This document shows positions 23,928 to 32,288 of a stretch of 33,449 nucleotides of DNA, piece after piece (positions within the stretch are counted from its first letter, which is position 1; each line of letters starts with the position of its first letter). This stretch comes from a bacterium (GTDB taxonomy: Bacteria > UBP6 > UBA1177 > JAGLDR01), in contig JAGLDR010000003.1 in assembly GCA_023145475.1 (NCBI GenBank), positions 1 to 33,449 on the forward strand, given 5' to 3'. Both the position numbers and the translations under genes were made by a program. Below the pieces are notes generated by a model. That model was given only the letters and a program-made list of their open reading frames with translations. It had not been told where the DNA came from and made no database searches.

Positions 23928-26267
23928 ATGAGAGTTTTTACCGTTATTTTGCTTGTTTTATTGTTGCAGATATCTCTTGTTGCTGAGTCGCTTTCAGCAA
24001 AAAGTATTGTGCGTGACAGAGATGGTGTTTTCTCGATTGAAAAGCTCTCTATTCCTGTTGAACGGACACCACTTGCTGTCAGAAATCTTCTGATAACGAA
24101 GTTGAATGGTCGTCTGAATTTAAATGAGGAGTTGATTCCTCATTTTAAGGCTGGTTACGGACCAATCGAAAACTCTATTCTGAAATTTGACTATAGCTAC
24201 AAAGACATTCCTGTTTCTGGTCGTTATACGGTTGTTACTCTTTCAAATGGAAAGGTGATAAAGGTTGCGTCTGCAGTGGAAAATATAGAGTTAGATGTGA
24301 AAAATCTTCTCCCTCTTAACGGTGCTGTAAAAGATGCACAGTTTGCCCGTTTTGGAAAAGAGCTGAAAAGTACTCCAAAAATCTATTCAAAGACAATAAT
24401 TATGAAGTGGTTAGGCAGTTACCGTGTTGTCTATAAAGTGAGTTTTACTCCTACATCACTTGCTGATGGTCGTTTCTACCTTGTTGATGCCCACACTGGC
24501 GAATATTTTGGCGGTGGTAACAGCGTCCGTAATGCCGAGCCAACAAATATGGCAAAGGTGTTTGAAACAAATCCGCTTCGTAATCCTGAGCCAATTGAAG
24601 TTGAGCTTCCCTGGGTTGCCGATGATAAAGATGGCTTTTTGACCTCAGCTGAAGGGAGTGATGGCCTCAGACGCATCGTTGCAACAAACTGTCTTGATGA
24701 GGGAGAGAAAGTTGCAGCACCCGATGGAAGTGGTGATATTCCAATTTGTACTCCTCGTCAAGTTGCTAATAAGGATATAAATGGTAGCTTTATCTATGAA
24801 GATTGGGATAAAGGTGTTCAACAATCCTTTGATATTGATGATGTTTATGCAGAAGTATCAATGTATTATCACGCTTCAAAGATTTATAAATATCTCCTTT
24901 CACTTGGGACTGAAGAGTTTGATTATCTTGCCGCACACCAGATGGATAAAGATGCAAAAAAGCCACTGATTGTTGTTGGTAATTTTCAGTTTCCTGCACG
25001 AAGCGGTGGTCTTGCTCCAATGGATAACGCCTTCTTTTCACCTGAATCTCCGCAGTTTAATGACCTCTTTTTCAAGAATTTCCCCTATCAAGGCTCTCTT
25101 TTGGTTTTTGGACAGGGTACAAAGACAGATTTTGGATATGATGGAGATGTTGTCTATCACGAATTTGGCCACGCAGTTGTAGAGACAGCTGGTCCACTCT
25201 CTGCCTTGGCTTTTCCTGATAGATATGGGTTCACGATGGAGTCGATGTCAATCAACGAAGGTTTTGCTGATACCTTCTCTTTTTTGATGACAGAGGATGA
25301 GTGTCTTGGTGAGTACGCTTCAGTTGGAATGGCTGCTCAAGCACAGCTTAAAAAGAATTCTGAAGGGTTTTACTGCATGAGAAACGCAGTAAATGATAAA
25401 AAAGCAAATGAAAATTTTACCGGAGAGAGTCACCACGACGGACTTTCGATGCTGGCAACACATTGGGAGGTATACCACCTTGCTCTTGATAAAGGTCTTA
25501 CAAAAGATGACTTTTCACGACTCTTTTTGAGAACACTCTACTCAATTCCGACTGCCAATCTCTACTTTGAAAGATATGCACGACTCTTTATGGATCAAGT
25601 TGATTCAGATACAAAATTCTCTCCATTTAAAGATGAAATTCGGGCGATTTTTGAAAAGAGAAACTTTTTTGAAAAGGTACGAGCAAGAGATATTATCGGT
25701 AAGTTTGATTACATAATGATTGGTGGCATAATCGCACCGATGGGCGCACCTAAAGCATCATTTAAAGTTGATACAGGTGATAGAGTAGAAGAGATTTCTC
25801 CTGCCTATGTTCAATTCTATTATGATGTTCCAGAGTGTACCGATACTTTAAAGATTACTGCTCAAACACAGGCAACACAGACATATACCACACAGGGTCC
25901 AAAACTAGAACTCTATGTGAGAGAAGGGCAGCATCTTGATTTTATGGTTGATGATTTTCCTATCACTGTCAAAGTTGATTCAATCATTCAAGATGAAGGT
26001 GGATGGAATGTAACAGGATTAACACCAGGTAAGCGCTATTATATGCAGTTTGTTAACAAAGCTGGCGATGGTGTTATCTACTCTATGAATCTGAAAGAGG
26101 AGTGGAACAGTGAAGCTGAGTGTACTGTCGAAGAGCAAGATGATTCAGAGATAACAGACTCAGAAATAAGTGATGATGAGACAAGTGATTCAGAAACCAG
26201 TGACAGTGATAATAGCGAGCAAGAGACATCAACAAAATCTGATGGTTGTTCTTTGTTAATAATCTAG
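23928..26267 (+). CDS. Secreted gluzincin metallopeptidase (M4/M36-like) with FTP propeptide and GCS tail
   Basis: A 779-residue exported zinc peptidase. Domains: signal peptide (about 1-25); an FTP/PepSY-type inhibitory propeptide (about 60-200, with FDYSYKDIPVSGRYTVV and YLVDAHTGE); a catalytic domain with HEFGH (411-415) giving two His ligands and Glu412, and the third ligand probably Glu444 in NEGFAD; a C-terminal beta domain (about 600-730); a Ser/Asp/Glu stalk (about 735-770); and a terminal GCSLLII with Cys774. The HEFGH...NEGFAD pattern is that of gluzincins, but the exact MEROPS family is unclear. ATG 23928 with AAGGAG upstream is chosen over an opening at 23763 that would lie inside the methyltransferase gene. 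Confidence 0.87.
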   Translation: MRVFTVILLVLLLQISLVAESLSAKSIVRDRDGVFSIEKLSIPVERTPLAVRNLLITKLNGRLNLNEELIPHFKAGYGPIENSILKFDYSYKDIPVSGRYTVVTLSNGKVIKVASAVENIELDVKNLLPLNGAVKDAQFARFGKELKSTPKIYSKTIIMKWLGSYRVVYKVSFTPTSLADGRFYLVDAHTGEYFGGGNSVRNAEPTNMAKVFETNPLRNPEPIEVELPWVADDKDGFLTSAEGSDGLRRIVATNCLDEGEKVAAPDGSGDIPICTPRQVANKDINGSFIYEDWDKGVQQSFDIDDVYAEVSMYYHASKIYKYLLSLGTEEFDYLAAHQMDKDAKKPLIVVGNFQFPARSGGLAPMDNAFFSPESPQFNDLFFKNFPYQGSLLVFGQGTKTDFGYDGDVVYHEFGHAVVETAGPLSALAFPDRYGFTMESMSINEGFADTFSFLMTEDECLGEYASVGMAAQAQLKKNSEGFYCMRNAVNDKKANENFTGESHHDGLSMLATHWEVYHLALDKGLTKDDFSRLFLRTLYSIPTANLYFERYARLFMDQVDSDTKFSPFKDEIRAIFEKRNFFEKVRARDIIGKFDYIMIGGIIAPMGAPKASFKVDTGDRVEEISPAYVQFYYDVPECTDTLKITAQTQATQTYTTQGPKLELYVREGQHLDFMVDDFPITVKVDSIIQDEGGWNVTGLTPGKRYYMQFVNKAGDGVIYSMNLKEEWNSEAECTVEEQDDSEITDSEISDDETSDSETSDSDNSEQETSTKSDGCSLLII

Positions 26268-26301
26268 TATTTCTCATTTTTATAAATAGATAGCAATCAG
26301 A

Positions 26302-27804
26302 TTAGAAGTCTTCCGGGAGATTCTTATAAAATCCTTCAGGTTGAGGGCCCTCATTAAAAAGATTGTTAATGAGTTGAATCTCTTTAGTATGTTTCAATCT
26401 CCACCGAATGTGTTTTGCCTGTTTTGAGAACAGTTTCATTCGCTTTCCTTTGAGTTTTGGTGTTGCAATCATATGTTTTTTCAACGGATTAAGCCACTTC
26501 CCAGCTCCACTTTTGATGCCAAAGTGAAGGTGCGGTCCAGTAACTCGTCCTGTCCTTCCCATCTTTGCAATTTGCTGTCTTGGTTTTATAGAGTCTCCAA
26601 CTTTTACGAGCTGGCGTGAAAGATGAAGGTAGTAGGTTTTTGTTCTATCAGCATGTGATAAAATAACTTTCTTTCCACTATATCTATCTTGCGAAACATC
26701 TATGACCGTTCCTTTTGCTGCTGCATAGATAGGCGTGCCTGTCGGACCACCATAGTCAACGCCTGCGTGAAAGGCCTTTCGTCCCGTAACGGGGTGAATA
26801 CGCCACCCAAATGGGCTCGTGATGTGTACTCTGTCAACAGGGAGTCGGAGTGCATTGGGAATGAGAGCCTTGCCATCAAGAGTGTAAAAAGCTGAAAATG
26901 CCGATTTAGGATCATCTCCATCAATATATTTAAAGGCTTCGTGAAGTCCTGTGCGTCTTCCTTCGTATGCAGTATAGAGCATTGCAGCACCAGGAATCTT
27001 TTTGCCTTTATAGTAACGGTCTTGCAGGAGAATTTGGTATGTATCACCTTTTCGTGCGTTTCTTCTGAAATTCACGACACATTCAAGGACATTGTTGGTG
27101 ACAGCTCTTATTGTGCCGGTTACATCCTCTCGTTCAATTAGTGCCTGATTGAGTGATGTTGTTATCTCGCCCTTAATAATGCGGTATCTCTTTTCTGTGG
27201 GAAGCAGTGTCTCCAAAAAGAGTAGTTTGCCACTCTTTTTATCCCGTTTCAGTCCGTAATGTGTTACAATGTCAGGAGAATAGATGAATTCATCAATTTT
27301 CAGGCCATCTTTTGAAAATCTTATTTTAAAATCTTCACCCGCTTTCAAAATCCTCAAATCAACTTTAAAGCGGATGGCGTTGGTTATCTCCATTGCTGCA
27401 AGAAGTTGCATGCCTGGAATTGCCATCAATGCCTCTCCAAATCCTTTATGGGGCAAAATCTTTCCATAAAACCATCCATCTTTTGGTGCTTTCTCTTTTG
27501 ATGTGATGGGTAGGCTCTCTTTTTGTTGAAGCTTTTCTTGTTTTTTCTCTTTTTCTTGTGGTTGCTCTATTTCATCAGGAGCTGGGATGCTCTCAATCTC
27601 ATTCTCTTTGCCTGAGGCTTGCTCAATAGGCTTCTCTTTTTGAGGAGGTGAAACAGCTTTTTTCAGAGGAAGATTTTTCTCACCTTCAGGAGAGGATGGG
27701 AGCGGTGTTATCGTTTTATCATCAAGCGTTTGAGCAATAAAAAGTGCAACGACACCAATAAATATAGCAATGAATACAAAAACAACTCTCTTTCCTTGCG
27801 ACAC
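26302..27804 (-). CDS. Membrane-anchored M23 peptidoglycan endopeptidase
   Basis: A 500-residue protein: one N-terminal anchor helix (about 7-26), a Pro/Glu/Lys/Gln-rich periplasmic linker (about 30-112), a MepM/OapA-like beta region (about 115-330) and an M23 domain (about 340-450). The zinc/catalytic motifs are complete: HAGVDYGG, YYLHLSRQL and GPHLHFGI, so it should cut peptide cross-links, unlike the LytM-like lipoprotein at 2415. The start is GTG 27804, placed by AGGAGGT (27815-27809) four bases upstream; the ORF could run to TTG 27828 but that includes the ribosome binding site. It is convergent with the metallopeptidase gene, 34 bases apart, with no clear terminator hairpin between them. 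Confidence 0.92.
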   Translation of the reverse strand: MSQGKRVVFVFIAIFIGVVALFIAQTLDDKTITPLPSSPEGEKNLPLKKAVSPPQKEKPIEQASGKENEIESIPAPDEIEQPQEKEKKQEKLQQKESLPITSKEKAPKDGWFYGKILPHKGFGEALMAIPGMQLLAAMEITNAIRFKVDLRILKAGEDFKIRFSKDGLKIDEFIYSPDIVTHYGLKRDKKSGKLLFLETLLPTEKRYRIIKGEITTSLNQALIEREDVTGTIRAVTNNVLECVVNFRRNARKGDTYQILLQDRYYKGKKIPGAAMLYTAYEGRRTGLHEAFKYIDGDDPKSAFSAFYTLDGKALIPNALRLPVDRVHITSPFGWRIHPVTGRKAFHAGVDYGGPTGTPIYAAAKGTVIDVSQDRYSGKKVILSHADRTKTYYLHLSRQLVKVGDSIKPRQQIAKMGRTGRVTGPHLHFGIKSGAGKWLNPLKKHMIATPKLKGKRMKLFSKQAKHIRWRLKHTKEIQLINNLFNEGPQPEGFYKNLPEDF

Positions 27805-27832
27805 AGAGACCTCCTGTAAGCTACGCAAAAGC

Positions 27833-27869
27833 CTTGACTGTTTTAGTTAAATGTAGATGGCAAGTCAAG
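27833..27869. promoter_or_regulatory. Inverted repeat bracketing the M23 promoter
   Basis: CTTGACT (27833-27839) and AGTCAAG (27863-27869) are perfect inverted repeats with centres 30 bases apart. One arm contains the -35 hexamer of the minus-strand promoter and the other lies just past its -10. It could be an operator or chance in A+T-rich DNA. Confidence 0.3.
27840..27868 (-). promoter_or_regulatory. Sigma70-type promoter candidate for the M23 peptidase gene
   Basis: On the minus strand, TTGACT (27868-27863) and TAAAAC (27845-27840) are separated by 17 bases, 35 bases before the GTG start. Confidence 0.4.
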
Positions 27870-28032
27870 TATTTCACTGAATTTAACAGTTGTTTTTAGC
27901 TGTTTTTCTGAGGAGAAATTTATTCGAACCAGTTTAACGTCTCTTTTTCTCTTGTTTTCTTTGATAAGAATCTAGCGATTTTCTAGAATAATACTTTTTT
28001 TGCTACAAATATAAAAATAAAACACTCTTTTC

Positions 28033-28060
28033 TTGTATTTTAATTTTATGGTTGTAGAAT
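28033..28060 (+). promoter_or_regulatory. Sigma70-type promoter candidate for pepA
   Basis: TTGTAT (28033-28038) and TAGAAT (28055-28060) are 16 bases apart, 52 bases before ATG 28113. A small ATTAC/GTAAT stem-loop (28069-28083) would lie at the very 5' end of the message. Confidence 0.5.
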
Positions 28061-28112
28061 AATTGAGCATTACGGAGTGTAATTTTATTATATTTACCAT
28101 TGGAGGTATACA

Positions 28113-29603
28113 ATGGATATTCAAATTTCCTCAAGAACAAAATTAACAGATGTTGTAGTTTTCATGCTACATGAAGAGATGGAAACAGAGAATTTGCAAT
28201 CACTTTATCCTAAAGCACCTGCTGAAATTATTTCAGAGGTTACAACGCTTTTAAATGAGGATAAGCCGGATTTGAGCAAAGGACAGACATATCATATTCG
28301 AGTATCTAATCCTGCGATGAGACACATTATTGTAATGGGTATGGGTAAAGAGCGAAGAGTGCTTAAACCTGTCTTGAGAGAGCTTGTTGGAAAGGCAACA
28401 ACAATGATTTTAGCGTATCCAAAATTGAAAACTTCTCAGGTCTTTATTCCACAGGTGAAAAAGTTGACGACAAGTGAAATTATTCAAGTTGCCGTTGAGT
28501 CATCTGCACTTTCTGACTATTCTTTTAATCGCTATAAGAGTGAGAAATCTAAAGTTAAGATGAAAGAGATTACTTTTCATTTTGAACATATTCCACATGA
28601 TATTCGTCCTTTTCATCAAGAGGCGCTTGTTTTGGCGGAATCAACCATTATTGCACGAGATTTAGTAAATGAGCCAGCAAATGTTATCTATCCAGAAACA
28701 TTGGCAAATCGTGCTGTTGAGCTTGGTAAAGAGGCCGGGTTTGAGGTTAAGGTTTTTGAAGAGAAGAAGATTGCAGCTTTGAAAATGGATGCCTATCTTT
28801 CTGTTGCAAGAGCCGCTGAAAAACGCCCACGATTGATTGTTATGACCTATAATGGCAATCCAAAAAGCAGTGATAAAGTTGCTCTTGTTGGTAAGGGTTT
28901 AACTTATGACACTGGTGGACTCAGCCTTAAACCGACAGCTGGAATGGTTGACATGAAGACTGATATGGGCGGATCAGCCGCTGTTATCGGTGCGATGCGC
29001 GCTATTGCATTACAAAAACTGCCTATTAATGTTGTTGCTGTTGTTGCCGCTGCTGAAAATAGTATTGGTGGAAATGCCTACCGACCTGGCGATATTATTG
29101 GCTCGATGAACGGCAAGACAATTGAAGTGTTGAATACCGACGCTGAAGGACGATTAACGCTTGTTGATGCTGTTACCTATGCGATTAGAAAAGAGAAGGC
29201 AACACACATTGTTGATGTTGCAACCCTTACTGGCGCTGTTCTTGTTGCACTTGGCACATCAACTGCTGGCGTTGTTACAAATCAAGGTGCCCTTTTTAAC
29301 AAGCTTGCAAAAGCGGGCGAGCAGGCAGGCGAACAGGTATGGAAACTGCCATACTATCCTGAATATCAAGAGATGATTAAGAGTGATATCGCAGATGTTA
29401 AAAATATCGGCGGAAAGTATGCCGGTTCAATTACTGCTGGCTGTTTTGTTGGTGAATTTGTTGAAAATCTTCCATGGGTTCACATTGATATAGCGGGAAC
29501 ATCGTGGAGTGAGTCTAAAAGCGATACTCTTCCTAAGGGTGGAACAGGCTACGGCGTGAGACTTCTCTATCACTTTATGAAGCAGTTCGACAAAGAAATT
29601 TAG
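28113..29603 (+). CDS. pepA: Leucyl aminopeptidase (M17, PepA family)
   Basis: A cytosolic hexameric two-metal aminopeptidase that removes N-terminal residues. The 496 residues have the variable N domain (1 to about 170) and the M17 catalytic domain, with metal-binding Lys261 and Asp266 in VGKGLTYDTGG, MKTDMGGSAAV, and the signature NTDAEGRL (341-348) providing Asp343, Glu345 and the bicarbonate-site Arg347. GGAGG precedes ATG 28113. Some PepA proteins also bind DNA in recombination or repression; nothing here shows whether this one does. Only eight bases separate it from the convergent DUF192 gene. Confidence 0.95.
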   Translation: MDIQISSRTKLTDVVVFMLHEEMETENLQSLYPKAPAEIISEVTTLLNEDKPDLSKGQTYHIRVSNPAMRHIIVMGMGKERRVLKPVLRELVGKATTMILAYPKLKTSQVFIPQVKKLTTSEIIQVAVESSALSDYSFNRYKSEKSKVKMKEITFHFEHIPHDIRPFHQEALVLAESTIIARDLVNEPANVIYPETLANRAVELGKEAGFEVKVFEEKKIAALKMDAYLSVARAAEKRPRLIVMTYNGNPKSSDKVALVGKGLTYDTGGLSLKPTAGMVDMKTDMGGSAAVIGAMRAIALQKLPINVVAVVAAAENSIGGNAYRPGDIIGSMNGKTIEVLNTDAEGRLTLVDAVTYAIRKEKATHIVDVATLTGAVLVALGTSTAGVVTNQGALFNKLAKAGEQAGEQVWKLPYYPEYQEMIKSDIADVKNIGGKYAGSITAGCFVGEFVENLPWVHIDIAGTSWSESKSDTLPKGGTGYGVRLLYHFMKQFDKEI

Positions 29604-29611
29604 ATTAAAAG

Positions 29612-30076
29612 TTATTGAATAATAACGGTATCTCCGACCTTTATATCTTTCCCTGATTTCCATAGAGTTTCAACAACAAATTGAGCCTTTCCATTTGAGG
29701 GAAGTTGCCTTCTGCTCAGTGGTTTTCCCTGCCGCACAGCAATCACTTTTTTGTGAACATCAATAAAAATAACAGCAAGTTCTAATGGGGTGTTTTCCAT
29801 CCAAAAACTTCGGTAATCAGGATAACTCCAGACAAAAAAGAGTGCTTCATCATGTCGAACATCTGTACAGTGCATAAGCCCTTTTTGATGGAGCATTATT
29901 CTGTCCGCAACCCCTGCACGAAAGTGGGCGATTTTTTTTGACCCATGCATAAATGTAATGGATGCTATCAGTGGATAGCCACACATTTTAGCCCTTTTTT
30001 CAACTGCTTTAGAAGTGGCTGAAAGGGGTAATGTTATCAAGAGAAAAAGGAGCGCCATTTTTTGTAAGATATACAC
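29612..30076 (-). CDS. DUF192 family exported protein
   Basis: A 154-residue exported protein: a signal peptide (about 1-25, hydrophobic core MALLFLLITLPLSA), then a DUF192 domain with the family pattern LMHCTDVRHDEALFFVW, FWMENTPLELAVIFID and a terminal VVETLWKSGKDIKVGDTVII. The function of DUF192 is not established. The start is placed at GTG 30076 because AGAGGAG (30090-30084) is seven bases upstream; ATG 30058 has no ribosome binding site, and the longer frame to 30256 would lie within thiL without one. It overlaps the 3' end of thiL by 68 bases, so it is probably cotranscribed with it. Confidence 0.83.
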   Translation of the reverse strand: MYILQKMALLFLLITLPLSATSKAVEKRAKMCGYPLIASITFMHGSKKIAHFRAGVADRIMLHQKGLMHCTDVRHDEALFFVWSYPDYRSFWMENTPLELAVIFIDVHKKVIAVRQGKPLSRRQLPSNGKAQFVVETLWKSGKDIKVGDTVIIQ

Positions 30077-30920
30077 AGTTATTCTCCTCTTTTGGTAAAA
30101 CTTTTCCAATGGTATGCCATCCCTTAAGTGGTTTTTTTGCCGTCGCAAGCAGAAAAAACTCTTCACCACTCCCAAGCAGAAGTTGTTCAAGAGAAATATT
30201 CTCGTTATTTGCTGTTTTAATAACATCTCGATGGCGTGGAATTGCATCAATATCAATTGTTATGGTTACGCCACTTTGCTGCGCTAAAATCTTTGTCTCT
30301 GAGAGAAGGGAGTCGCTTATATCAATTGCTGCAGTAACTCCTTCACACATTTCAGGAAGAACAGAGTAGGGGTTTGGGCGTAAAAAGCGTTGTACTGCGT
30401 CAGGAAAATCGTCTCTGTCCCCTTTTTTTAGATGGTGAAGCCCAGCAAGCGAGAGTCCAGGATAGTCAGCTATCAAAAGAGAGTCGCCACTCTGCGCTCC
30501 ATCTCTTTTCCAGAGACTCTTTTCGATATTACCAAACATTGTTACAGCAAGAAAAACTGCTGTCGCTGTTGTGGTGTCGCCACCGAGAAGTGTAATCTTA
30601 TGCTGCCGTGCGAAATCTGACATTCCCTCAATAATACCAAATCCTTGTTCTTTTCTGTCGTGAGGGATTGCGATGTTGCAAAGATAGTGAGATGGTCGTC
30701 CACCCATTGCAATAATATCGCTGGCATTTGCAGCCATCAGCCGCCAGCCTATATCATGAGGAGTCATAAATTCAAAGTCAAAATGAACACTTTCGACCAT
30801 TTGATCAGTAGTTACAAGCAGCGATTTGTTGTTCCAGATTGCGCAATCATCTCCAATAAGATTCTTGGGATTAAGCCGAGAGATATGATTAATAAATCGT
30901 TGTTCGCCACTGTCAGGCAT
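30009..30920 (-). CDS. thiL: Thiamine-monophosphate kinase ThiL
   Basis: Phosphorylates thiamine monophosphate to thiamine diphosphate with ATP, the last step of cofactor synthesis. The 303 residues have the AIR-synthase-like fold with IGDDCAIW (22-29), TTDQMVESVHF (37-47), the MAANASDIIAMGG block (63-75), TLLGGDTTTA and AIDISDSLLSE. AAGGAGG lies nine bases upstream of ATG 30920. No thiamine riboswitch is apparent in the 162-base divergent region upstream, and no other thi gene is nearby. Confidence 0.95.
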   Translation of the reverse strand: MPDSGEQRFINHISRLNPKNLIGDDCAIWNNKSLLVTTDQMVESVHFDFEFMTPHDIGWRLMAANASDIIAMGGRPSHYLCNIAIPHDRKEQGFGIIEGMSDFARQHKITLLGGDTTTATAVFLAVTMFGNIEKSLWKRDGAQSGDSLLIADYPGLSLAGLHHLKKGDRDDFPDAVQRFLRPNPYSVLPEMCEGVTAAIDISDSLLSETKILAQQSGVTITIDIDAIPRHRDVIKTANNENISLEQLLLGSGEEFFLLATAKKPLKGWHTIGKVLPKEENNCVYLTKNGAPFSLDNITPFSHF

Positions 30921-30952
30921 CTAAGAAAACCTCCTTCAGATATTACTCTCTT

Positions 30953-30980
30953 ATTAAACGCTTGAGATATTTTTCGTCAA
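30953..30980 (-). promoter_or_regulatory. Promoter candidate for thiL
   Basis: On the minus strand TTGACG (30980-30975) and TTTAAT (30958-30953) are 16 bases apart. Its -35 lies within the opposing aminotransferase promoter candidate. Confidence 0.45.
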
Positions 30981-30991
30981 TGTTTTATAAT
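30962..30991 (+). promoter_or_regulatory. Promoter candidate for the aminotransferase gene
   Basis: TTGAGA (30962-30967) and TATAAT (30986-30991) with an 18-base spacer. A second weaker pair, TTGCAA (30997-31002) and TATACA (31019-31024), lies closer to the gene. Confidence 0.5.
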
Positions 30992-31082
30992 AATTCTTGC
31001 AAAAATAGTATTTATATCTATACATAATCTGTTCGTTGTGAACAAGTGTGTTGTTTGTTATCCATTTATTGTGAGGTTTATC

Positions 31083-32276
31083 ATGATATCAGTTTCAAAA
31101 AGAGGTTTATCACTTCCTTCATCTCCAATTAGAAAGCTTAAACCGTATGCTGACGCTGCTGTTGCTAAGGGGTTGAATGTTCACTATTTGAATATTGGTC
31201 AACCTGATATTGAAACACCAGCGCCAATGTTAAAAAAACTTAAAGAGCTTGATACGAAAATTATAGCTTATGGCCCTTCGCAAGGGCTAAAAGAGTATCA
31301 AGATGTTCTGGTTCGCTACTATCAAAAACACAATATTGAGCTCTCTACGAGTGATATTATTGTGACAACAGGTGGCAGCGAGGCTATTATTATGGCATTT
31401 ACTGTCTGTCTTGATAAAGGCGACGAAGTAATTCTTCCAGAACCATTTTATACCAACTACAACGGTTTTGCTGCAGCAACTGGTGTTATATTGAAGCCAC
31501 TTACAACGACAATTGAAGATGATTGGGAGCTTCCAACAGCAGAAGAGATTGAAGCATCGATTACTTCAAAAACAAAGGCAATTATGATTTGTAATCCCAA
31601 TAATCCAACGGGAAAGGTCTACAATGCCGAAGCGTTACTAAAGCTCGCAAAGATTGCAAAGAAACATAACCTCTATCTCTTTAGTGATGAGGTGTACAGA
31701 GAGTTTATCTTTAGCGGTGAGAAACATAGCAGTCTTCTTGATTTTGAAGGATATGAAGAGAATGTTGTGATGATGGATAGCATTTCAAAGCGGTTTTCAG
31801 CGTGTGGCGCACGAATTGGCGCACTCGTTTCTCGTAATAAAGATGTGATGAAAGCAGCGCTTGCGTATGGTCAAGCTCGTCTCTGTCCTCCCACTCTTGA
31901 CCAGATGATGGCTGTTGCGTCTGAAGAGATTGGTGATGAGTATTTTGTTAAAATGCTTGCTGAATATAAAGGACGACGAGATACCGTTGTTGAAGCTCTT
32001 GAAAAGATGGACAATGTCATCTATCAAGTACCTGATGGCGCATTTTATATTGTTATGAAGCTTCCCGTTGAAAATGCAGAGGATTTTGTTATCTGGTTGC
32101 TTTCAGATTTTTCTATTGATGGTGAGACGGTAATGCTTGCGCCTGCAGAGGGCTTTTACGCTACGCCAGGATTAGGAAGAAGTGAAGCTCGTATCGCCTT
32201 TGTTCTTGATGTTGAAAAGACAAAAAGAGCAATGCATATTATCTCTGAAGGTCTTAAAAAATATCTATCATTATAA
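31083..32276 (+). CDS. Class I/II pyridoxal-phosphate aminotransferase (AspC-like)
   Basis: A 397-residue fold-type I PLP aminotransferase. Family marks are NIGQPDIETP (about 36-45), AYGPSQGLKEY, NPNNPTGKVY with the substrate/cofactor Asn, SDEVYREF with the PLP-ring Asp, and SISKRFSACGARIG with Schiff-base Lys236. The sequence fits the aspartate/aromatic/alanine aminotransferase group; the substrate cannot be fixed from motifs. ATG 31083 with GAGG six bases upstream is preferred over an opening at 31038 that adds 15 residues without support. It is divergent from thiL and convergent, 12 bases apart, with the Cys-rich gene. Confidence 0.92.
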   Translation: MISVSKRGLSLPSSPIRKLKPYADAAVAKGLNVHYLNIGQPDIETPAPMLKKLKELDTKIIAYGPSQGLKEYQDVLVRYYQKHNIELSTSDIIVTTGGSEAIIMAFTVCLDKGDEVILPEPFYTNYNGFAAATGVILKPLTTTIEDDWELPTAEEIEASITSKTKAIMICNPNNPTGKVYNAEALLKLAKIAKKHNLYLFSDEVYREFIFSGEKHSSLLDFEGYEENVVMMDSISKRFSACGARIGALVSRNKDVMKAALAYGQARLCPPTLDQMMAVASEEIGDEYFVKMLAEYKGRRDTVVEALEKMDNVIYQVPDGAFYIVMKLPVENAEDFVIWLLSDFSIDGETVMLAPAEGFYATPGLGRSEARIAFVLDVEKTKRAMHIISEGLKKYLSL

Positions 32277-32288
32277 AGAATTGTTTGG

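Larger units (their letters stand above)
27805..28112. other. 308-base divergent intergenic region
   Basis: A region of high A+T without a plausible gene. It holds a promoter candidate on each strand, the ribosome binding sites of both neighbours and several short inverted repeats. I see no RNA gene. Confidence 0.6.

Noticed and set aside
26253-26295. A frameshift hiding a lost transmembrane tail of the metallopeptidase
   Set aside because: The alternative frame gives about nine hydrophobic residues ending in Arg, too short for a membrane helix, and there is no homopolymer to explain a shift.
26268-26301. A bidirectional terminator between the convergent peptidase genes
   Set aside because: The 34 bases are A+T-rich but I find no stable stem with a T tract.
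30921-31082. A thiamine (TPP) riboswitch upstream of thiL
   Set aside because: I could not see the conserved TPP-aptamer CUGAGA or its partner elements, and the leader is very short.
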